A stretch of DNA of 64,000 nucleotides. Source: Rhodobacterales bacterium 32-67-9. Lineage in GTDB: Bacteria > Pseudomonadota > Alphaproteobacteria > Rhodobacterales > Rhodobacteraceae. Positions 27,346 to 36,528 of this stretch are shown here, in pieces; the first letter of the stretch is position 1; each line of letters starts with the position of its first letter. The stretch lies in NCBI GenBank assembly GCA_002280515.1, contig NCEA01000031.1, forward strand, positions 46,142-110,141, written 5' to 3'. Under the pieces are notes generated by a model. It saw nothing but the letters and a program-made list of their open reading frames with translations, had not been told where the DNA came from and did not search any database. Made by a program: the position numbers and the translations under genes.

Positions 27346-27383
27346 ACTGTTGTATAGTCGCGCCGGGGCCGGCCAGCTGTCAA
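27346..27383 (-). promoter_or_regulatory. Candidate promoter/operator of the TMADH-like operon
   Basis: On the minus strand TTGACA (27,383-27,378) and TATACA (27,356-27,351) could be -35 and -10 boxes, although the 21-base spacer is long. The imperfect palindrome ACTGTTGTATAGT (27,346-27,358) overlaps the -10 and could be bound by the TetR protein of this operon. This is inference from position. Confidence 0.3.
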
Positions 27384-27432
27384 GCACGACGACGGGCCGG
27401 CCGGGGCCGGTTCCGTGCGGACCGCTGCGCGC

Positions 27433-27753
27433 TCAGTTGCCGGGTTCGATCGCCACGCGCTGACGCAGCGCTCCGGTCTTCGCGTCGAGGATCAGGATCT
27501 CGTCGGTGTCGGTCACCACGGCAATCCAGCCGCGTCCCAGCGTCACCGCCTCGGCGCGGGTGCCCTCGGGCAGGGCGACGGCGTCGGGCAGGGTGGGGCG
27601 GGGCGCCATTGCGGTTGGGAAGCGGATGACAATCAGCACGATGATCGTTATCAGGCCGAGGATCATCGTCCCGGCCAGGACCGAGACCAACAGTTTCAGA
27701 AAGCGCAGCTCCGGCGGCCGGTCCGCGCTTTCGCCCATCGGAGCGTCGTTCAT
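27433..27753 (-). CDS. Single-pass membrane protein, DUF6476-like
   Basis: The ATG at 27,753 gives 106 residues: a short cytoplasmic N-terminus, one strong membrane helix (LLVSVLAGTMILGLITIIVLIVIRF, ~21-45) and a periplasmic domain with WIAVVTDTDEILILDAKTGALRQRV, resembling one beta-propeller blade. It matches my memory of the Rhodobacteraceae DUF6476 family; function unknown. Its start codon shares CATG with the divergent rluD start, so the two genes begin on the same four bases. Confidence 0.8.
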   Translation of the reverse strand: MNDAPMGESADRPPELRFLKLLVSVLAGTMILGLITIIVLIVIRFPTAMAPRPTLPDAVALPEGTRAEAVTLGRGWIAVVTDTDEILILDAKTGALRQRVAIEPGN

Positions 27754-28716
27754 GTCGGATGCCACCGGCCCAGCCCTTCGCGTCGTGATCGGGGAAAACC
27801 CGCCCGACCGCCTTGATAAGGCGCTGGCCCGCGATGTGCCAGAGGAAGCGGCGCTGTCGCGGTCGCGCATCGCGAAGCTCTTGGCCGAGGGCGCCGTCAG
27901 CCGGGATGGCGCGTCGGTGACCGACTCCAAGGCGAAGGTGGCCGAGGGAGACGTTTTCGAGATCGCCATCGGCCCGGCCGAAGCGGTGGAGACCCGCGCC
28001 GAGGCGATCCCGCTCACCGTGATCTGGGAGGACGAGGACCTCATCGTCATCGACAAGCCCGCCGGCATGGTCGTCCACCCCGCGCCCGGGTCGCGCGACG
28101 GCACGCTCGTCAACGCGCTTCTGCACCATTGCGGCGAAACCCTGTCGGGCGTGGGCGGCGAAAAGCGGCCCGGCATCGTCCACCGGATCGACAAGGACAC
28201 ACCGTCAACCGCCGCTACCTCGCGCTCGCCCACGGTGTGCCGGATCAGAACGATCCGCGCCTGCACGGCACCAAGGGCACGAATTTCGAACCCGGCGGGG
28301 TTCTGAAGATCACCACCCAGTTGGCGCGCCACAAGACCGACCGCCAGAGGCAGGCGGTGCTCTTCCACGGCGGGCGCCATGCGGTGACGCGGGTTCGGGT
28401 GGTCGAGCGATTCGGAGAGCCGCCCGCCATCGCGCTGGTCGAATGCTGGCTGGAAACCGGCCGCACCCATCAGATCCGCGTCCACATGGCCCATATCGGC
28501 CACGGCCTTGTCGGCGACCCGACCTATGGCGGCCGGCGCAAGCCGGCGGCGAAGGCGCTCGGCGAGACGGCGGCGCGGGCGGTCATCGACTTCCCGCATC
28601 AGGCGCTCCATGCCGCCACGCTTGGGTTCACCCATCCGGTGACGGGTGAGGAGTTGCAGTTCACCTCCGATTTGCCGGAGGATTTTGCGGAGCTTCTGGC
28701 ATGTCTGCGTCAGTGA
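27752..28716 (+). pseudogene. rluD: 23S rRNA pseudouridine synthase RluD-like, frame broken by internal deletion
   Basis: The first part (27,752 to about 28,200) carries the S4 RNA-binding domain (SRSRIAKLLAEGAVSRDG), DEDLIVIDKPAGMVVHPAPG and the catalytic block GIVHRIDKDT. The rest continues in another frame from HTVNRRYLALAHG through ETGRTHQIRVHMAHIGHGLVGDPTYGG to the stop at 28,716. Compared with RluD, about 22-23 residues following DKDT (the SGLLVVAKT region) are missing; the loss is not a multiple of three and shifts the frame near 28,200. The catalytic Asp remains, but a normal protein cannot be made. It is either a true mutation or an assembly error; short ACAC repeats flank the join. 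Confidence 0.88.
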
Positions 28717-28747
28717 TCCGCCGGGCGCGGCGCGGAGAGATACGAGC

Positions 28748-30181
28748 ATGACCCTTTCCTTCGGCGTTCTCGCACACGTTGTGCTGCAGATGATGACTGC
28801 GGTGCGGGCGCTGAGCCGTCGTGACCGCCAGCCGGCATCGCGCGCAGCATGGCTGCTGCTCATCGCCGCGCTGCCGGTCATCGGGATCGTCTTCTATTAC
28901 CTTTTCGGCGAAACCAAGATCGGCGTAAGGACGGCCCGGCGGATGGAGGAGGCCACGAAGCGCCTTGGCCGTCCGCGCACCGCTGAAAAGGTCAAAACCG
29001 CAGCCGCCGCGATTCCTGTGCAATTCCGACAGGTGTTCCGCCGCGCCGAGGCGGTGAACGGGTTCTGGCCTCTCGGCGGGAATACCGCGCTTCTGCCACC
29101 AGACGAAAATGCCGCCATAAGGGCGCTGATCGACGATATCGACGCCGCGCGCCATCATGTGCACCTGCTCTTCTATATATGGCTCGAAGACGGGAACGGG
29201 CTTCGGGTACTTGACGCGGTCGAGCGTGCCGCCGCACGTGGGGTGACCTGCCGCCTCCTCATCGACGGCCTCGGGTCGCGCCACATGGCCCGGTCCCGGC
29301 GCTGGCGTCGCCTTGGCAAGGCGGGGGTCAAGACGGCGATCACCTTCAAGATGCGCTGGCTTTTGTTCCACATCTTCTTCGCGCGGATCGACCTGCGCAA
29401 TCATCGCAAGATCGCGGTCATCGACGGAAAGATCGGCTATTGCGGAAGCCAGAACTGTGCCGACCCGGAATTCCGGGTAAAGGCGAAGTACGCCCCCTGG
29501 GTCGACATGCTTATGCGGTTCGAGGGACCGGTCGTGGACCAGTTGCAGCATCTCTTCGCGATCGACTGGATGGCGCACGGGCGCGAAGACATCTCGGCCG
29601 TTCTCGACGATCCGATTCCCGCCGATCCGGCGGGCTTCCACGCGATTGCCGTTGGCACTGGCCCGACCATCGACAATCGGGCGGTATCGGACCTCTTCGC
29701 GCTTCTCATGGCCGCGGCCGAGGATGAGGTGATCATCTCGACGCCGTATTTCGTGCCCGATGATACCTTGCTGCGCGCGATCCACGGCGCCGCTCTGAGG
29801 GGGGTGACCGTTACGCTGATCCTGCCCGAGCGGAACGACAGTTTCTTCGTCGCGCGGGCGAGCCGGAGTTACTATTCCGACCTTTTGGGGGCCGGAGTGC
29901 GGATCGCCGAGTATCGCAAGGGACTGCTTCACGCCAAGACGCTGACGGTAGACGGCCGCGCCGCCTGTATCGGGTCGGCCAACATGGACCGGCGCAGTTT
30001 CGAGCTGAATTTCGAAAACAATCTCATATTCGTGTCCGAAGCGGTCACCGGCCTTATCCGGGCACGCCAGTTGACCTATCTTTCGGATGCACACGAACTC
30101 GGCCGGGAACAGATCGACACGCAGCGCTGGTCCAGCCGGATGATCGACAACCTTTTCGCGACGATGGGCCCCTTGCTCTGA
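28748..30181 (+). CDS. cls: Cardiolipin synthase (phospholipase D type)
   Basis: The 477-residue membrane enzyme condenses two phosphatidylglycerols to cardiolipin. The N-terminal PLDc_N segment has two membrane helices (LAHVVLQMMTAVRAL, AAWLLLIAALPVIGIVFYYLFG). Two HKD motifs follow: NHRKIAVIDGKIGYCGSQN near 220-240 and LLHAKTLTVDGRAACIGSANMD near 395-420. The length is standard for bacterial Cls. The ATG at 28,748 lies 31 bases after the rluD stop. Confidence 0.95.
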   Translation: MTLSFGVLAHVVLQMMTAVRALSRRDRQPASRAAWLLLIAALPVIGIVFYYLFGETKIGVRTARRMEEATKRLGRPRTAEKVKTAAAAIPVQFRQVFRRAEAVNGFWPLGGNTALLPPDENAAIRALIDDIDAARHHVHLLFYIWLEDGNGLRVLDAVERAAARGVTCRLLIDGLGSRHMARSRRWRRLGKAGVKTAITFKMRWLLFHIFFARIDLRNHRKIAVIDGKIGYCGSQNCADPEFRVKAKYAPWVDMLMRFEGPVVDQLQHLFAIDWMAHGREDISAVLDDPIPADPAGFHAIAVGTGPTIDNRAVSDLFALLMAAAEDEVIISTPYFVPDDTLLRAIHGAALRGVTVTLILPERNDSFFVARASRSYYSDLLGAGVRIAEYRKGLLHAKTLTVDGRAACIGSANMDRRSFELNFENNLIFVSEAVTGLIRARQLTYLSDAHELGREQIDTQRWSSRMIDNLFATMGPLL

Positions 30182-30353
30182 TGCGCGATGCCGTCGCGTC
30201 CTCTGACAAGGTGGTGAAAGGCTGAAACATTTCTGGAACTGCGACGGAAACACGCTCATGTCGCGTTAAACTTGTCGAGGTAGTTTCCGCGCTTGCGCAG
30301 AGACGAGCGGGTTCTTACATTCCCGGGTCCGCGACCTGAACAGGGGGTCAGAA

Positions 30354-31247
30354 ATGGCGAGTTACACCAACCTTCCCGCACCGAGCCCGGAACAGGGGCT
30401 GAACCGCTATCTGCAGGAGATTCGCAAGTTTCCGCTCCTTGAGCCGGAAGAGGAATACATGCTGGCGAAAAGCTGGGTCGATCATCAGGACAGTTCCGCC
30501 GCGCATCGGCTGGTGACGTCGCACTTGCGCCTCGCGGCAAAGATCGCGATGGGCTACCGCGGCTACGGCCTGCCGCAGGCCGAGGTGATCTCGGAGGCCA
30601 ACGTCGGCCTGATGCAGGCGGTCAAGCGCTTCGACCCCGAAAAGGGCTTCCGCCTTGCGACCTACGCGATGTGGTGGATCCGCGCCTCGATCCAGGAATA
30701 CATCCTGCGGTCGTGGAGCCTGGTGAAGCTTGGCACCACCTCGGCGCAGAAGAAGCTTTTCTTCAACCTCAGGAAGGCCAAGTCGCGGATCGGCGCGCTG
30801 GAAGAGGGCGACCTTCGCCCCGAACATGTCGAGAAGATCGCCCACGACCTCAACGTGACCGAGGAAGAGGTGATCTCGATGAACCGGCGTCTTTCGGGCG
30901 GCGATGCCTCGCTGAACGCGACCATCGGCTCCGAGGATGGCACCGCGCAGTGGCAGGACTGGCTCGAGGACGAGGATGCCGACCAGGCGGCGAGCTACGA
31001 GGCGGAGGACGAGCTTTCGGTTCGGCGCGAGCTTCTGGAACGCGCGATGGACGTGCTGAACGAGCGCGAGCGGGATATCCTGATGCAGCGTCGGCTGCGC
31101 GACGACCCGGTGACGCTGGAGGATCTCTCCGAGCAGTACAACGTCAGCCGCGAACGCATCCGCCAGATCGAAGTGCGCGCCTTCGAGAAGCTTCAGTCCG
31201 AGATGCGCAATCTCGCCAAGGAAAAGGGCATGCTGGTGCCGGCCTGA
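30354..31247 (+). CDS. rpoH: RNA polymerase heat-shock sigma factor RpoH (sigma-32)
   Basis: The 297-residue sigma factor directs heat-shock transcription. Region 2 (HLRLAAKIAMGYRGYGLPQAEVISEANVGLMQAVKRFDPEKGFRLATYAMWWIRASIQEYILRSWSLVK, about 55-125) includes the RpoH box-like stretch QKKLFFNLRKAKSRI just after it, diagnostic of sigma-32. Region 4 ([27 protein letters not shown]) ends the protein. A 172-base upstream region is available for its own control; AGGGGGTC precedes the ATG. Confidence 0.97.
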   Translation: MASYTNLPAPSPEQGLNRYLQEIRKFPLLEPEEEYMLAKSWVDHQDSSAAHRLVTSHLRLAAKIAMGYRGYGLPQAEVISEANVGLMQAVKRFDPEKGFRLATYAMWWIRASIQEYILRSWSLVKLGTTSAQKKLFFNLRKAKSRIGALEEGDLRPEHVEKIAHDLNVTEEEVISMNRRLSGGDASLNATIGSEDGTAQWQDWLEDEDADQAASYEAEDELSVRRELLERAMDVLNERERDILMQRRLRDDPVTLEDLSEQYNVSRERIRQIEVRAFEKLQSEMRNLAKEKGMLVPA

Positions 31248-31366
31248 CCGGCGGGCGCCCTTTGAACTTTCGGGCCGCCGGCACCGGTGGCGCGTGCGTT
31301 GCCTGTCATCTGTTCCGGCGCTAACATTGCCGTCGAAAACCTTCGGGCAAGAGCGAGGCATTACAG

Positions 31367-32344
31367 ATGAAACCGGTGAACTGGGGCGTTCTCGGCGCCG
31401 CCAATTTCGCGCGCCAGCACATGGCCCGCGCCATCCACGAGGCGGAAGGCGCGCGGCTTTACGCGCTGGCGACCTCGGACCCTGCCAAGGCCGAGGGATT
31501 CCGCGCCTTCTGCCCGGACCTCAAGCTCTACGGCAGCTATGACGCATTGCTCGCCGATCCCGAGGTAGAGGCGGTCTATGTGCCGCTGCCCAATCACCTT
31601 CACGTCGAATGGACGCTGAAGGCAATCGCGGCAGGCAAGCATGTGCTCACCGAAAAGCCGATCGCGATGAAGGCCGACGAGATCGACGCGCTGATCGCGG
31701 CGCGCGACCGCTCCGGCCTCCTTGCGACCGAGGCCTACATGATCGTCCACCACCCGCAATGGCAACGCGCCAGGACGCTGGTGGAGGAGGGGGCGATCGG
31801 CCGCATCCTCCATGCCGACGCGGCCTTCAGCTACGACAACCGCGCCGATCCCGGCAATATCCGCAACCGGCCCGAGACCGGCGGCGGCTCGATCCCCGAT
31901 ATCGGCGTCTATGCCTATGGCTCGGTGCGCTGGGTGACCGGGGCGGAGCCGGTGGAGGTCCGCTCGCGCATTATCCGCGAGAACGGCGTCGACACCTTCG
32001 CGCAGGTGATCGCCGACATGGAGGGGCCGGGCGGGCGTTTCACCTACGCCGCCATGACCTCGATGCGGCTGCCGCCCCGGCAGGAGGTGGTGTTTCAGGG
32101 CGAGGGCGGCGTCATCCGCCTCAGCGCGCCGTTCAACGCCGGGCTGTTCGGCGAGGCGCAGGTGCACATGTTCCGGCCCGGCAAGGCCGATCACGTCGAA
32201 CGCTTTCCAGGCGCGCGGCAATACCGCAACCAGGTGGAGGCGTTCGGGCGGACGATCCGCGACGGCGCAGCCTATCCCTGGAGCCTTGAGGATGCGAAAG
32301 GCACGCAAGCCATGATCGACCGGGTTTTCGCCGCCGCGACATAG
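31367..32344 (+). CDS. Gfo/Idh/MocA family oxidoreductase
   Basis: The 325-residue NAD(P)-dependent dehydrogenase begins with a Rossmann fold (WGVLGAANFARQHMARAI) and has the family EKP motif in GKHVLTEKPIAMKADE near residues 95-103. The C-terminal beta-sheet domain contains GGGSIPDIGVYAYGSVRWV, with the catalytic-region Asp and Tyr. Substrates are typically sugars or inositols; the exact one cannot be read here. It appears monocistronic. Confidence 0.92.
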   Translation: MKPVNWGVLGAANFARQHMARAIHEAEGARLYALATSDPAKAEGFRAFCPDLKLYGSYDALLADPEVEAVYVPLPNHLHVEWTLKAIAAGKHVLTEKPIAMKADEIDALIAARDRSGLLATEAYMIVHHPQWQRARTLVEEGAIGRILHADAAFSYDNRADPGNIRNRPETGGGSIPDIGVYAYGSVRWVTGAEPVEVRSRIIRENGVDTFAQVIADMEGPGGRFTYAAMTSMRLPPRQEVVFQGEGGVIRLSAPFNAGLFGEAQVHMFRPGKADHVERFPGARQYRNQVEAFGRTIRDGAAYPWSLEDAKGTQAMIDRVFAAAT

Positions 32345-32423
32345 CGGCCGCGATTGACGCCGATCAAGGCGGCGGGGCGGCCGAAGGAGGAGACAGAGTC
32401 AAAACCTGATATGGAGTTTGCCC

Positions 32424-32873
32424 ATGAAACCGATACGGACGCTCGTTGTGGTCGCCGGTGAAGAATCGGCACGGTTCTTCCTGAACGAAGGGGTTGGCAA
32501 GGGGTTGCGGGCGCTTTGCGATCTTTCCGCCCGCCAGTTTTCCGACGCCAAGGTCGATTACAGCGACCGGCCGGGTCGGCAGACCGGCGGACCGGGCGGC
32601 ACGGCGCGGCACGGCTTCGATCCGCATGACTCGGTCGACGAACAGGAACGCGCGCGCTTTGCCAGGCGCGTGACCGAGGCGCTCGACCAGGAATGGGCAG
32701 AGGCGCGGCCGGACCGGCTGGTCGTGGCGGCGCCGGCCAAGATGCTCGGACTGCTGCGCGGACTGATCAGGGGCGCACCGGCCGCGGCGCTTCACGCCGA
32801 TCTGGCCAAGGATCTCGTGAATGTCCCGGTCCACGATCTGCCGGGTCATTTCGCGGACGTGCTGCCGCTCTAG
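32424..32873 (+). CDS. Host-attachment family protein (baeRF-type)
   Basis: The ATG at 32,424, with GGAG seven bases before it, gives 149 residues. The pattern TLVVVAGEESARFFLNEG, a central SDRPGRQTGGPGGTARHGFDP loop, RFARRVTEALDQEWAEARPDRLVVAAPAKMLGLLR and AKDLVNVPVHDLPGHF fits the Host_attach (PF10116-like) family, related to archaeo-eukaryotic release factors. The name comes from plant-associated bacteria; the real function is unclear. A TTG at 32,418 is less likely as start. Confidence 0.85.
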   Translation: MKPIRTLVVVAGEESARFFLNEGVGKGLRALCDLSARQFSDAKVDYSDRPGRQTGGPGGTARHGFDPHDSVDEQERARFARRVTEALDQEWAEARPDRLVVAAPAKMLGLLRGLIRGAPAAALHADLAKDLVNVPVHDLPGHFADVLPL

Positions 32874-32885
32874 CGTGCCGCGGGC

Positions 32886-34061
32886 TCAGCCTTCCGGCAG
32901 GGCCGCCCCGAGGAAACGGACCATGTTGCCGCCCATGACCTTGGCGATGACCGGCTCCGCAAGGCCCCGGTCCATCAGCGCCTGGGTCAGGGCCGCCAGT
33001 TCCGATGCGTCGAACCGTGTCGCCACCGCCCCGTCGAAATCCGAACCGAGGGCCACGTGATCCTCGCCGACAAGGGCGATGGCCGCGACGATGGCGCCGG
33101 CGATCCCCGCCGGGGTGTCGTCGCAGGTCACCTCTTTCCAGAAGCCGATACCGATGATGCCGCCGTTTTCGGCGATCGCCTTCATCAACTCGTCGGGGAA
33201 GTTCCGCACCGTCTGGCAGTGGCTGTAGATGCCGGTATGGCTGACCACGACCGGCACGTCGACCATCTCCAGCACCTCGCGCGCGACGGTGGGGGAGGCG
33301 TGGGCGAGGTCGATGATCATCCGCCGCTCGACGAGCTGGCGCACGACGGCGCGGCCGAAATCGGTCAGCCCCTTTTCGGCCCCCGCCTCGCCGTGGAGTG
33401 ACGCGCCAAGCTCGTTGTCGAAGAAGTGGGTGAGGCCGAGAAGCCGGAATCCGGCATCGTAGAGCTTGTCGAGATTGCCGATCTCGCCCGACAGGGCATG
33501 GCCGCCCTCGACGCCTAGGATCGCGCCGATTACCCGTTCCCCGTCCGCCCGACGGGCAAGAACCGCGTCGAGATCGCCGCGCGTCCGCACGATCTTCACC
33601 GCTTCGGGCGCCGCCGCCTCAGCTTCTGCCAGCGCCTCGGCCTGCACCAGCGCGCGCTGCGTAAGGTCAAGCCAGGCGCGGAGCGGCCTGAGCTGGGCGA
33701 GGAACAGGCGCGTGATGTCGTCGCGCGCCGCCGCCGAATTCTGCTGGTAGTTCAGCCCCGAGGGGCTTTTCGTGACGGTGGTGAAGACCTGCATCGCGAC
33801 ATTGCCGGCGTCCAGCCGGGGCAGATCGACCTGCCCGCGCGACGCGCGTTTGGTCAGGTCACGCCCCCAGAGCAACGAATCCGCGTGCCAGTCGCCGACG
33901 AGCAACCGCTCGTGCATCGCTTTCGCGGCGGGGCTGACCGGCCAGGAGTCGTGGGCAAGGACCGGGTTCAGGTCCCGTTCGACGATGCCGGGGGCGAGCA
34001 GGAAAAACCCGAGCGCGCCCAGGACGACAACGAACGCGACAATCCGCCAGATGAGCCACAT
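32886..34061 (-). CDS. Membrane-anchored dipeptidase (M19, renal dipeptidase family)
   Basis: The 391-residue metallopeptidase has an N-terminal membrane anchor (LIWRIVAFVVVLGALGFFLLAPGI). The zinc ligands are seen as GDWHADSLLW (H-x-D, near 57), the bridging Glu in ILGVEGGHALSG near 185, IIDLAHASP near 260 and VVSHTGIYSHC near 285. ALGSDFDGA near 345 supplies the final Asp. It cleaves dipeptides or D-amino-acid-containing peptides at the periplasmic face. Its 3' end is convergent with the host-attachment gene. Confidence 0.94.
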   Translation of the reverse strand: MWLIWRIVAFVVVLGALGFFLLAPGIVERDLNPVLAHDSWPVSPAAKAMHERLLVGDWHADSLLWGRDLTKRASRGQVDLPRLDAGNVAMQVFTTVTKSPSGLNYQQNSAAARDDITRLFLAQLRPLRAWLDLTQRALVQAEALAEAEAAAPEAVKIVRTRGDLDAVLARRADGERVIGAILGVEGGHALSGEIGNLDKLYDAGFRLLGLTHFFDNELGASLHGEAGAEKGLTDFGRAVVRQLVERRMIIDLAHASPTVAREVLEMVDVPVVVSHTGIYSHCQTVRNFPDELMKAIAENGGIIGIGFWKEVTCDDTPAGIAGAIVAAIALVGEDHVALGSDFDGAVATRFDASELAALTQALMDRGLAEPVIAKVMGGNMVRFLGAALPEG

Positions 34062-34077
34062 TGGTCGTCCTCCGTCG

Positions 34078-36225
34078 TCAGGACGCGAGGATCAGCCGTG
34101 CCTCGTGCCGTTTCACCGTCGATCTTGCCGCAGGATAGTGCCGGTCGTTCGCGGGGGAAAGATCCGCGAAAAGTTCGGGGAAGAGCGCCATCACCTCGTC
34201 GCGCTGCGCGCGGTCGAGCCCCGAGAGGAGCGCCGCCGCCGGCTGGAAGCTTTCGCTCCAGATCCCGTCGGAGCGGACGATCTCGTGCCGGTCGAAGAGG
34301 AGGTGGATGTAGCTCGTGCCGGCCATCGCGGCATCCTGCACCACGCCCGCCATCCCGAGGAAATGCTGCGCCGGGGCCAGAACCTCGGTCTCGCCCGAAT
34401 AGAGTTCGGCGCGCGCGCCGCTCAGCAGCAGCCGGTGCTGCGGCGACAGCCGCATGTCGCGCACGGGCATGGCCGGGCCGAAGGCGCCGGCGCGGATCAG
34501 GATCGGCCGGAGCCGTGGCTCGGCCGCCAGATCCGAGGGCGAAAGGTCGCGCCGGCCAATCCAGCGCAGCGTCTGGTAGCCGTGATCCCTGGTCCGGATG
34601 CGGTCGCCGACAGCCAGCCGCTCGATCAGGACCGGACCCTTGTCGGTGTCGATCAAGGTGCCCGGCGTAAAGCAGGCGATGATGGATTCGACGTTCGAAA
34701 AGCTCATCGTGCCGATGACGGCGCCGTTCGCGTCGAGGAACTCGACGGTGCCGTTTTCCTTGTCGGGCGTCGAGTAGATGATGTTGGTCGTGGCGAAGCT
34801 CCAGCCCGAGCCGAACAGGTCGAGCACGTCCTGGTCGGTGCCACTGGCGTCCTCCGACCCGATCACAACGTCGCCGGCGGTCAGGCCGGTGAAGACGTCG
34901 CTGCCGTCCCCGCCGATCAGCGTATCGGCGCCGGCCCCGCCGTTCAGCGTGTCGTTGCCTTCCTCGCCGTAAAGCTGGTCGTTGCCAGTTCCACCGATCA
35001 GCGTGTCGGTCCCAAGGCCGGCCCAGATCCTGTCGTTGCCGTCGCCGCCGTCGAGAAGGTTGTTGCCGACAAGACCGGTGTTGGCCACGTCGTCAATGTC
35101 ATCGTTGCCGGCGCCGCCGAGGACAGTGTCATCGCCTGCACCGAAAAGTATCGTGTCGTTGCCGGCCCCGCCGAGAATGCTGTCCGCGCCGTCGCCGCCA
35201 AGAAGCGAGTCATCGCCGTCGCCGCCGTCGATCGTGTCAGCGCCTAGCCCGCCAAGGATCGTGTCGTTGAACGTGCCGCTGCCACCGAAGAGGCTGTCGT
35301 TGCCGTCGCCGCCGTCGATGTAGTCGGCTTCTGTCCCGCCATCGACATAGTCTGCGCCGAGGCCGCCAAGGATGCTGTCGGTCCCGTCGCCGCCGAGAAG
35401 CGAATCGATGCCGTCGCCGCCGTCGATGGTGTCGTTGCCGATGCCGCCCAGGATCGTATCGTTGAACGTGCCCGTCCCGCCGAAAAGCGAGTCATTCCCG
35501 CTGCCGCCGTCGATGCTGTCCGCCCCGCTGCCGCCATCGACATAATCGTTGCCAAGGCCCGACAGCACCGTGTCATTGCCTGCACCCGCGCGCACCCGGT
35601 CGTCCTGCCAGGCCGTTCCGGCGGAGGAAATGCCGTCACCACCGTCAATCTTGTCGGTCCCGTTGGCGATCGGTTCGACATAGGTGGAATTGATGAGGTC
35701 GTTTCCGGCGGTGCCCTCGACCCAGCCGTCATCCCAACCTGTTACAGCGCGATCGGCGGCCATGTTGGCCGCGGTCGATGCGTTGACGCTGTCCAGGCGC
35801 AGCGACACGATCGGCTTGGCTTCCTCAAGCGTCGTGTCGGCGTTGACGACCGTCTCGGGCGCCAGGAACAGTTCCCCGGTCGTTGACTGGATGATGACGG
35901 CGGTGATCGTTGCGGTCGTGCCGTCGGCATAGGTGACGGTGGCGTTGTAGACCGTAATGCCGTCGTAGACGTAGGTCTGGGTGCCGGTCCCGATATTTGT
36001 GGTGAACTGGTCGTTGACGACGCTGTTGTTTGTATCCAGCGCCCCGGCGGTCCCGCCGTTGTCGATGGTCGTGGTCGACGTGATATGATTGTAGAGCGGA
36101 TCGGTCGTGGACCCGTAGGTCTGATTCACGAACAGGTTGGCATTCTCCATGTCGGAGTTGCCTTCGGTCGGGTCGAGGAGCGTCGTACTCGTACCGAGAT
36201 AGATCCAGTTGAACGTCGTCGCCAT
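34078..36225 (-). CDS. RTX calcium-binding repeat protein with C-terminal Hint domain
   Basis: This 715-residue secreted-type protein lacks a Sec signal. Residues ~1-165 are a Thr/Asn-rich N-terminal region; ~170-445 contain many GGxGxDxhx RTX nonapeptides that bind calcium; ~515-715 form a Hint (hedgehog/intein) domain starting at ACFTPGTLIDTDKGPVLIERL with Cys518. The C-terminus likely carries type I secretion information. RTX-Hint proteins are common in Rhodobacterales and may self-process. Residues 227-291 and 292-356 are tandem copies of one 65-residue unit. No type I exporter genes are adjacent. Substrate and role are unknown. Confidence 0.93.
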   Translation of the reverse strand: MATTFNWIYLGTSTTLLDPTEGNSDMENANLFVNQTYGSTTDPLYNHITSTTTIDNGGTAGALDTNNSVVNDQFTTNIGTGTQTYVYDGITVYNATVTYADGTTATITAVIIQSTTGELFLAPETVVNADTTLEEAKPIVSLRLDSVNASTAANMAADRAVTGWDDGWVEGTAGNDLINSTYVEPIANGTDKIDGGDGISSAGTAWQDDRVRAGAGNDTVLSGLGNDYVDGGSGADSIDGGSGNDSLFGGTGTFNDTILGGIGNDTIDGGDGIDSLLGGDGTDSILGGLGADYVDGGTEADYIDGGDGNDSLFGGSGTFNDTILGGLGADTIDGGDGDDSLLGGDGADSILGGAGNDTILFGAGDDTVLGGAGNDDIDDVANTGLVGNNLLDGGDGNDRIWAGLGTDTLIGGTGNDQLYGEEGNDTLNGGAGADTLIGGDGSDVFTGLTAGDVVIGSEDASGTDQDVLDLFGSGWSFATTNIIYSTPDKENGTVEFLDANGAVIGTMSFSNVESIIACFTPGTLIDTDKGPVLIERLAVGDRIRTRDHGYQTLRWIGRRDLSPSDLAAEPRLRPILIRAGAFGPAMPVRDMRLSPQHRLLLSGARAELYSGETEVLAPAQHFLGMAGVVQDAAMAGTSYIHLLFDRHEIVRSDGIWSESFQPAAALLSGLDRAQRDEVMALFPELFADLSPANDRHYPAARSTVKRHEARLILAS
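35158..35547 (-). repeat. Tandem duplication (2 x 195 bases) inside the RTX gene
   Basis: Two 65-residue units, each beginning DYVDGG and containing FNDTILGG and DSLLGGDG, lie head to tail (35,547-35,353 and 35,352-35,158). The copies differ at scattered positions, so the duplication is not brand new. Confidence 0.85.
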
Positions 36226-36528
36226 CTACAAGACCCGCCTTAACACTTAAACCACATACAAAAGTCCGCCAAACGCGCACGCGTCGACGGGCAACACAGG
36301 ATCGGAACTTAAGGCTACCATTAGTCCACTCGTATTGCCATTAGTCCACTCGTATGGTCCGCACTTGCGAACCTTCACTTGTTCAAGTTTGGGTATTTAA
36401 TCGCTCCTGTTTGGGGCAAATTCGTGCAATTCGCGTGGCGACCGCGTGAAATGTCGACCCAGCCGTCTTCTTTTGCGAAACGCCCCGCATCGTGTCTGGA
36501 AAACTGCAGGCGGACGTCAGGTGAGCGA
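36226..36528. other. Intergenic region upstream of the RTX gene with a 20-base tandem repeat
   Basis: This 303-base gap contains no gene. CCATTAGTCCACTCGTAT occurs at 36,318-36,335 and again at 36,338-36,355, a 20-base period (two helical turns) about 93 bases upstream of the RTX start. The region around 36,400 is more A+T-rich than its flanks. The repeats may bind an activator of the RTX gene. Confidence 0.6.

Noticed and set aside
35158-35547. Regular repeats that might suggest a CRISPR array
   Set aside because: They encode RTX nonapeptides in one long frame; spacing and sequence are those of GGxGxDxxx coding repeats, with no unique spacers.
34078-36225. Hint domain as an active intein interrupting a host gene
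   Set aside because: The Hint domain is C-terminal with no extein after it, as in the usual Rhodobacterales RTX-Hint proteins.
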